Source: Pedobacter sp. KBW06
Lineage (GTDB): Bacteria > Bacteroidota > Bacteroidia > Sphingobacteriales > Sphingobacteriaceae
Direction of reading: 5' to 3'
Length of the DNA: 46,497 nucleotides
Assembly (NCBI RefSeq): GCF_003852525.1
Contig: NZ_QAJL01000004.1
Coordinates: 299,510-346,006, forward strand
The position numbers and the translations under genes are program-made. A model generated the notes under the pieces. The model was not told the origin of the DNA. It worked only from the letters and a program-made list of their open reading frames with translations, and ran no database searches. Shown in pieces: positions 41,601 to 46,497 of this stretch. Numbering within the stretch: position 1 is the first letter of the stretch; the number at the start of each line of letters is the position of its first letter.

Positions 41601-43217
41601 TTAAAAATCCTGATATAAATTTCTAAAGGTACTACGTAATCCAAAAGTTACCAATCCAGTACTTTTAGATATCGTATTACTTTCTTTTCTATATACCCCT
41701 CCTAACTCGATCCGAAGATTATACTTTGGATTCAGCAGATAAGAAACGCGTCCTTCGGCAAAATACAGATTTGTCTTGATGCCTTGTCCGATGCTATTCC
41801 CATAATCGCTAACCCTTGTTCCATAAGGTTTAAAAATATCTTTTCCATAATTAAACCCTTCTGGGTCTAAACCATATCTTGCATACATCAACTGCCCTTG
41901 GAAATCAAATCTTTTATAAGAATAATTCATCATTCCCAAGATCTCTCTAAAGTTAGCACCCAAAGGATGAGCTAAAGGTTGATTCATTGCAGCATAATTT
42001 GACATCCGATCAAAATGAGAATAGGTGTATGGCCTCGCTGTATTAAATTCTGCCAAATAATTTAGCCCTTCGACTTTGAACAAATCAGATCCTCTTAATC
42101 CTATTTGCAACGCCCATTTATTTGCCCAATATCCCTTATTTCCAAAAAACTCCTTAGCAGTAAATTCGTCAATCATAAACTGGCCGTAAATTGTAGTTTT
42201 ATCCAGCACTTCATATTTTGTGTTTATGCCTAATCTCATTTTATCAGGAGAGGACGTATTCGACCCTTCAATTGGACGAAGAAAGACAAAAGGATGGATA
42301 TAATTAAAATCAAATCCTCTTTTTCCTTCAACTTCTGCATCCGCCCAAGTAATTGCCTGAAAAAAACCAATAGAGAAGCGATTAGTTGCATTCCAATCCA
42401 CATAATGAATTGCGGCCCATTTACCTCTATCTCCCAATCTCTTGTCATTAGTCAATTTAGGGGCTCCTGGATCAAGCATATAGCCGAATATAGTCTGATA
42501 AGTCACTTGGCCTAAGCTAGCCCTTACTCTAAAGAATGAGTAGTTTGCAGCAACATCCGACAGCAACATTGAGCGATATCCATCACCAATGAAATTCTTA
42601 TCATACCCCAATGCAAAGTTTAAATGTTTATTTGGAGTAAAAGACAATAATGCAGTAACATAAGCCCAATCTTTAATACGATTACCGAGCTTTCCATTCA
42701 TCTGGCTAGGAACGACCTTCCTAGTATCTACAAACTCTGTAATATAATTAGCAAAAACAGCTTGGTTCTCAAACCCATTTGTATAAAAAGAAAACTTATC
42801 TCCAACTTTTCCACCAATCTGAAATCCTCTCGTATTTAGCCAGGTTTGCTTTTTTTCACTGAATTCCCGACCTATTTGAAAATCAGGCAAAAAGTCGGCA
42901 TAGACTTTAAAATCGTCCCCATCAAAATTTAACAAATGCTCTTCCGTTATTTTTCTTCTCACCCATGAACGATGATTCAATGAATCGGTTCCTGCCTTCA
43001 TCAGACTATCAAAACGATTTTTCAATAGAGAATCATCCTCATAGTATCCTTTGATAGAAGAATGAAATCGTGTATTCCTGTCATATACAGACTTATTTAG
43101 TTTCTGATAGAATTGGAAGGAATAGGGAACATTTATATTTGGCGTTTGACCCTTTAGACCAAAACATAATGACACTAAGATTCCTAAAGAAAAAGAGCTT
43201 CGTATTTTAAAATTCAT
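41601..43217 (-). CDS. Wzi/RemB-like outer-membrane capsule or exopolysaccharide protein
   Basis: This 538-residue beta-barrel protein has a signal peptide (MNFKIRSSFS...GLKGQ) and matches the Bacteroidota branch of the Wzi capsule-assembly family, which includes the RemB gliding-motility protein. It has the N-terminal SFQFYQKLNKSVYDR.TRFHSSIKGY-type region, FLPDFQIGREF, the repeated barrel strands HLNFALGYDKNFIGDGYRSMLLSDVAANY, WADAEVEGKRGFD.NY.HPFVFLRP, and the closing VTFGLRSTFRN. Wzi proteins bind or tether capsular polysaccharide at the outer membrane. The start is 8 nt after the stop of the CapD/FlaA1-type dehydratase, so they form an operon for polysaccharide synthesis and attachment. 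Its sequence is AT-richer than the genes left of the tRNA. Confidence 0.85.
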   Translation of the reverse strand: MNFKIRSSFSLGILVSLCFGLKGQTPNINVPYSFQFYQKLNKSVYDRNTRFHSSIKGYYEDDSLLKNRFDSLMKAGTDSLNHRSWVRRKITEEHLLNFDGDDFKVYADFLPDFQIGREFSEKKQTWLNTRGFQIGGKVGDKFSFYTNGFENQAVFANYITEFVDTRKVVPSQMNGKLGNRIKDWAYVTALLSFTPNKHLNFALGYDKNFIGDGYRSMLLSDVAANYSFFRVRASLGQVTYQTIFGYMLDPGAPKLTNDKRLGDRGKWAAIHYVDWNATNRFSIGFFQAITWADAEVEGKRGFDFNYIHPFVFLRPIEGSNTSSPDKMRLGINTKYEVLDKTTIYGQFMIDEFTAKEFFGNKGYWANKWALQIGLRGSDLFKVEGLNYLAEFNTARPYTYSHFDRMSNYAAMNQPLAHPLGANFREILGMMNYSYKRFDFQGQLMYARYGLDPEGFNYGKDIFKPYGTRVSDYGNSIGQGIKTNLYFAEGRVSYLLNPKYNLRIELGGVYRKESNTISKSTGLVTFGLRSTFRNLYQDF

Positions 43218-43225
43218 AAAGAGGA

Positions 43226-45190
43226 TTAACTATGGGACTTATTAGGAATATCTTTTTCATGAGCAAAATCTAACTCCTCAAAGACTGAATTTTTACTTTT
43301 AAACTCAGGCACAATAATCTTCATCTGCTGCACAACTTTAGTGATATGATCTGAACTTGCGTACTTAAATAAGATGGATAATTGATCCTGTACATTATTG
43401 AAATCATATTCCCTCACTTTTCCAATCATTATTTTTTCATGATGGGTAGGCATTGTATTTTCATGATCATTAAGGAGCTCTTCAAACAATTTTTCCCCTG
43501 GGCGAAGGCCAGAATAAGAGATTTTTATATCCTCATTGGGAATCAAACCTGCAAGTCTGATCATTTTTTTCGCCAATTCTACAATTTTGACAGATTTACC
43601 CATATCAAAAACAAAAATTTCTCCTCCTTTACCCATACACCCGGCTTCTAACACCAACCGGCAGGCTTCCGGAATTGTCATAAAGTATCTTGTAATTTCA
43701 GGGTGTGTAACGGTTACCGGTCCTCCTTTTTCTATCTGTTGTTTAAATCTCGGAATAACGGATCCATTTGAACCCAGAACGTTTCCAAAACGAGTAGTGA
43801 TAAATTTGGTAATTGGTTTCACGTCTAACTCATTTATGTAACTTAATCCGTTACTAAAAATATGATGCCTATCGTGTAGGGAATTGTTTAAAGACTGCAC
43901 ATAAATCTCTGCAATTCGCTTAGAAGTTCCCATAACATTAGTTGGATTTACAGCTTTATCCGTAGAGATCATCACAAACTTTTGAACACCATGTTTAACT
44001 GCTTTATCCGCGATAGTTTTAGTTCCAAAAACATTCGTTTTAATGGCTTCAGTTGGATTATCCTCCATCAAAGGGACGTGTTTATATGCTGCTGCATGAT
44101 AAACGTAGTGAGGCTTATATGTTTCAAAAAGAAATTCCATTCTTTTCTCGTCCTTTACATCGCCTATAAATGCATGAAAATTAGTATTGGCATGGGCTTC
44201 TTCCAACTCCAGATAAATATTATGCAAAGCAGTTTCACTCTGATCACAAAGAATGATTAATCCAGTTTCAAATTTAAGAAGTTGCCTAACTACTTCGCTC
44301 CCAATTGATCCGGCTGCCCCTGTAATAAGAATCCGTTTATCTTTAAGTTGGGTTTGGATACCATCAATATCAATTTGAATAGTCTTTCTATTCAAAAGAT
44401 CTTCAATGTTTAAGTTCTGAATTTGTGCCGTAGTAACCGGCCCTTTTGCCCATACTTCAGGTGAAGGAATATTCAGGATCTTAACATCGTTTTCCAGACA
44501 AATATCAACAATCTGATTTTTACGATCAGGAGGGATAGAGAATGACGCAAAGATAATTTCATCAACTTCATGCTTTAATATAAGATGCTCAAGCTGGCTG
44601 GCATCAAGAATTCTAACACCATCAATCGTTTTACCGACTTTGCGTAAATCATCATCAACAAATGCAATAATCGTTTTATTTACCTTGGCATCATGATCAA
44701 ATGTTCTTTTAGTTGCCACTCCAGCTTCACCGGCAGCGTAGATAATAACTCTTATCTTGTCTAATTTAGCATTCTTTAAGTACATAAAAAAATACTTTAC
44801 TATTACTCGGTAAGTGATCAGCAACAGAAAGCTAAATAGAGTATAAATTACAATTGCAACATTACTGATTACTGGCACCCCAGAAACAACAATAATTATA
44901 GCATTCGTAAAGAAAAGAACCAATGAGCTCAGGATTACAGAAAAAAGTATTCTAAATGAATCCTGAGCAGAAGTATATCTAACTATACCTGCAAAAGTCT
45001 TCACACTATAAAACACCAATGAATTAACTGCGATGACCAATAATACGGATTTGTAAAAAGATATAAAATTTATCCTGTCAATTATAAAATTATGCTGTAA
45101 TATGACTGCAAATAATAGGGCAAATAGGCTTAAACATATATCAATTGTAAAAATAATCCATCGTGAAACAATTTCAAGTTTAGTAAACAT
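43226..45190 (-). CDS. membrane-bound nucleotide-sugar 4,6-dehydratase/epimerase (CapD/FlaA1/PglF type)
   Basis: This 654-residue inner-membrane enzyme makes activated deoxy-sugars (commonly UDP-4-keto-6-deoxy-GlcNAc-type) for capsule, O-antigen or protein glycosylation. Four transmembrane helices cover about residues 10-135. A first nucleotide-binding domain (RVIIYAAGEAGVATKRTF, about 147-165) is followed by the SDR catalytic domain: ILITGAAGSIGSEVVRQLL (Gly-rich loop), YHAAAYKHVPLME, STDKAVNPTNVMGTSKR, TRFGNVLGSNGSVIP, RYFMTIPEACRLVLEA and GLRPGEKLFEEL. As in FlaA1 and PglF the usual SDR tyrosine is Met (VMGTSK), typical for this family rather than a defect. It is first in the operon, with the Wzi/RemB-like gene second. 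A TAAATTTG element lies at 45222-45215 on the minus strand, without a matching -33. Confidence 0.94.
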   Translation of the reverse strand: MFTKLEIVSRWIIFTIDICLSLFALLFAVILQHNFIIDRINFISFYKSVLLVIAVNSLVFYSVKTFAGIVRYTSAQDSFRILFSVILSSLVLFFTNAIIIVVSGVPVISNVAIVIYTLFSFLLLITYRVIVKYFFMYLKNAKLDKIRVIIYAAGEAGVATKRTFDHDAKVNKTIIAFVDDDLRKVGKTIDGVRILDASQLEHLILKHEVDEIIFASFSIPPDRKNQIVDICLENDVKILNIPSPEVWAKGPVTTAQIQNLNIEDLLNRKTIQIDIDGIQTQLKDKRILITGAAGSIGSEVVRQLLKFETGLIILCDQSETALHNIYLELEEAHANTNFHAFIGDVKDEKRMEFLFETYKPHYVYHAAAYKHVPLMEDNPTEAIKTNVFGTKTIADKAVKHGVQKFVMISTDKAVNPTNVMGTSKRIAEIYVQSLNNSLHDRHHIFSNGLSYINELDVKPITKFITTRFGNVLGSNGSVIPRFKQQIEKGGPVTVTHPEITRYFMTIPEACRLVLEAGCMGKGGEIFVFDMGKSVKIVELAKKMIRLAGLIPNEDIKISYSGLRPGEKLFEELLNDHENTMPTHHEKIMIGKVREYDFNNVQDQLSILFKYASSDHITKVVQQMKIIVPEFKSKNSVFEELDFAHEKDIPNKSHS

Positions 45191-45436
45191 AGGTTTATAT
45201 TAAAAAACGTTCGTCAAATTTAACAATAATTAAACCAAAATATGACCATTAAAATTTTAGCGCTGTTCTGTCAAGAATTCCCTATTCAATTATTTAAGAC
45301 AAAAAAGCATTATTAAATCCTACATACAAACAAGCAATAATGATGCCCAAATGACACATTAAGAAATTAAGGAGCAAATCAAATTCTGTTTCGGATTTCG
45401 TCTTCGATTGATTAAAAGGTCAGAATTAATTGATAA

Positions 45437-45444
45437 TATATTTG
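45437..45444 (+). promoter_or_regulatory. -7 element upstream of the aldo/keto reductase gene
   Basis: TATATTTG matches TAnnTTTG and sits about 50 bp before the chosen ATG (45495), giving a leader near 44 nt like the other promoters here. The nearest TTG (45408-45410) is 26 bp away, further than normal, so the assignment is tentative. Confidence 0.35.
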
Positions 45445-45494
45445 GATACGCTACCTTAGAGTCTCAATTATATTAAAATTTGATCTATTCAATT

Positions 45495-46442
45495 ATGAGA
45501 AGTAAGCTTGGAAATACGGAGCTGATTGTCAGCAAAATAGCATTTGGAGGAAATGTATTAGGATGGACAATAGATGAAGAAACATCTTTTAAGATGCTGG
45601 ACTACCTTGAAGATCTTGGTGGAAATTTTATTGATACAGCAGATGTATATTCCACGTGGAAAGCAGGTAATACTGGAGGAGAATCTGAAAAAATAATAGG
45701 CAACTGGCAAAAAAAACGCGGAAACAGAGATTCTATAGTGATAGCGACAAAGGTTGGAGGCATCATAGACATCAACAACCGTGGACTATCAAAACAATAC
45801 ATTATCAAAGCGGCCGAGGCCTCATTAAGCCGCTTAAGAACAGATTACATAGATTTATACCAATCTCACTACGATGATGCCACTACACCAATAGAAGAGA
45901 CATTAGAAGCATATCAACAACTCATTAAGGAGGGGAAAATTAGGTATGTAGGAGCCTCAAATATTTCTCCTCAAAGGTTTCTTCTATCCTTAAAAGTGTC
46001 CATGGAGAACAATTTGCCAACTTACGATACCCTTCAACCGGAGTATAATCTATATGACAGACAGCGCTATGAGACTGAGTTTGAACAGGACTGCATCAAA
46101 AACAAAATTGGTGTTATCACCTACTTTTCACTTGCATCTGGATTTCTGACTGGGAAATACAGAAATGAATCCGATCTCAAAAAAAGTGAACGTGGTAAAA
46201 GGGTTCAAAAATATTTAAATGAGCGTGGACACAATATATTAAAGGCACTTGATCACATAGCAGCTGAGCTAAACTCAAAGCCTTCCACAATAGCCATTTC
46301 ATGGCTATTGTCAAACCCGAGCGTTACAACAGCGATTGTAAGTGCAACCAGCTTAACTCAACTTCAGGAGCTTTTTAAAGCAACTGATCTAAAACTATTG
46401 GATGATCATATAAAAACACTTAATTCAGCCAGCTCTTATTAA
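45495..46442 (+). CDS. aldo/keto reductase
   Basis: This 315-residue cytoplasmic NAD(P)H-dependent oxidoreductase has a TIM-barrel fold. The catalytic tetrad is visible: Asp and Tyr in FIDTADVYSTW, Lys in VIATKVGG and His in DLYQSHYDD. Other family blocks are EETLEAYQQLIKEGKIRYVGASN (split by family into GKIRYVG.SN) and the C-terminal cofactor region AISWLLSNPSVTTAIVSATS. The frame is open from 45480, but MRSKLGNTELIVSKIAFGGNV, the standard family N-terminus, starts at 45495. It is divergent from the polysaccharide operon and lies at the window end; a role in deoxysugar reduction is possible from context, general detoxification equally so. Confidence 0.92.
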   Translation: MRSKLGNTELIVSKIAFGGNVLGWTIDEETSFKMLDYLEDLGGNFIDTADVYSTWKAGNTGGESEKIIGNWQKKRGNRDSIVIATKVGGIIDINNRGLSKQYIIKAAEASLSRLRTDYIDLYQSHYDDATTPIEETLEAYQQLIKEGKIRYVGASNISPQRFLLSLKVSMENNLPTYDTLQPEYNLYDRQRYETEFEQDCIKNKIGVITYFSLASGFLTGKYRNESDLKKSERGKRVQKYLNERGHNILKALDHIAAELNSKPSTIAISWLLSNPSVTTAIVSATSLTQLQELFKATDLKLLDDHIKTLNSASSY

Positions 46443-46497
46443 TCAACTCAAAGTAGATGAACGACTAAGTCAAATCTTATATAACTGAACAATCCGA

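Overview
The window looks like a chromosomal segment of a Bacteroidota bacterium, most probably a Sphingobacteriaceae (Pedobacter-like) species. The signs are a SusC/SusD pair, a type IX secretion (T9SS) type B sorting domain on a giant adhesin with a PorP/SprF partner, membrane-anchored AraC-type regulators, and promoters of the Bacteroidota form TTG/TTTG-N19-22-TAnnTTTG. Species assignment is inference; family assignments are from recognisable motifs, with no database search.

Layout. (1) 0-11 kb, minus strand: a 2,623-residue repeat-rich T9SS adhesin, then a PorP/SprF-like outer-membrane protein and an OmpA/PD40 periplasmic protein, a known type of surface-export module. (2) 11.1-14.2 kb: three tandem paralogous membrane proteins. 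Two carry a C-terminal AraC helix-turn-helix; the third is the membrane half alone. A 26-bp direct repeat lies in front of the first. (3) 14.4-19.2 kb: a SusC/SusD glycan importer with a strong terminator. (4) 19.9-24.3 kb: a probably highly expressed outer-membrane beta-barrel gene with a textbook promoter, convergent with a soluble multi-PAS hybrid histidine kinase. (5) 24.3-28.2 kb: a GH20 beta-hexosaminidase and a GH125 alpha-mannosidase, which with SusC/D suggest use of N-glycan- or mannan-type material. (6) 28.3-33.8 kb: the most interesting block. A 909-residue outer-membrane barrel protein with Ig-like N-terminal and prealbumin-like C-terminal domains and three small secreted beta-proteins lie in one orientation, and a two-domain PapD-like periplasmic chaperone is transcribed divergently. 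Together they have the parts list of a chaperone-usher fimbrial system, with an usher-like protein that does not look like a classical FimD/PapC.

(7) 33.8-38.5 kb: a patatin-like phospholipase fused to an Omp85-type barrel, a DUF2264 protein, and a secreted endonuclease/exonuclease/phosphatase-fold hydrolase. (8) 38.8-40.2 kb: two adjacent small putative XRE-type DNA-binding proteins, the second unrecognised beyond a degenerate helix-turn-helix. (9) 40.3-46.5 kb: tRNA-Thr(TGT), after which the sequence becomes visibly AT-richer and holds surface-polysaccharide genes: an FdtA-like sugar isomerase, a possible decayed acyltransferase, a Wzi/RemB-like outer-membrane protein, a CapD/FlaA1-type nucleotide-sugar dehydratase and an aldo/keto reductase. 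This is probably one edge of a capsule or O-antigen locus.

The theme of the window is the cell surface: adhesin secretion, putative fimbriae, glycan capture and degradation, and capsule synthesis. Starts were moved inward from the longest possible frame where a clear signal peptide or HTH/catalytic domain begins at an internal Met; each such case is stated.
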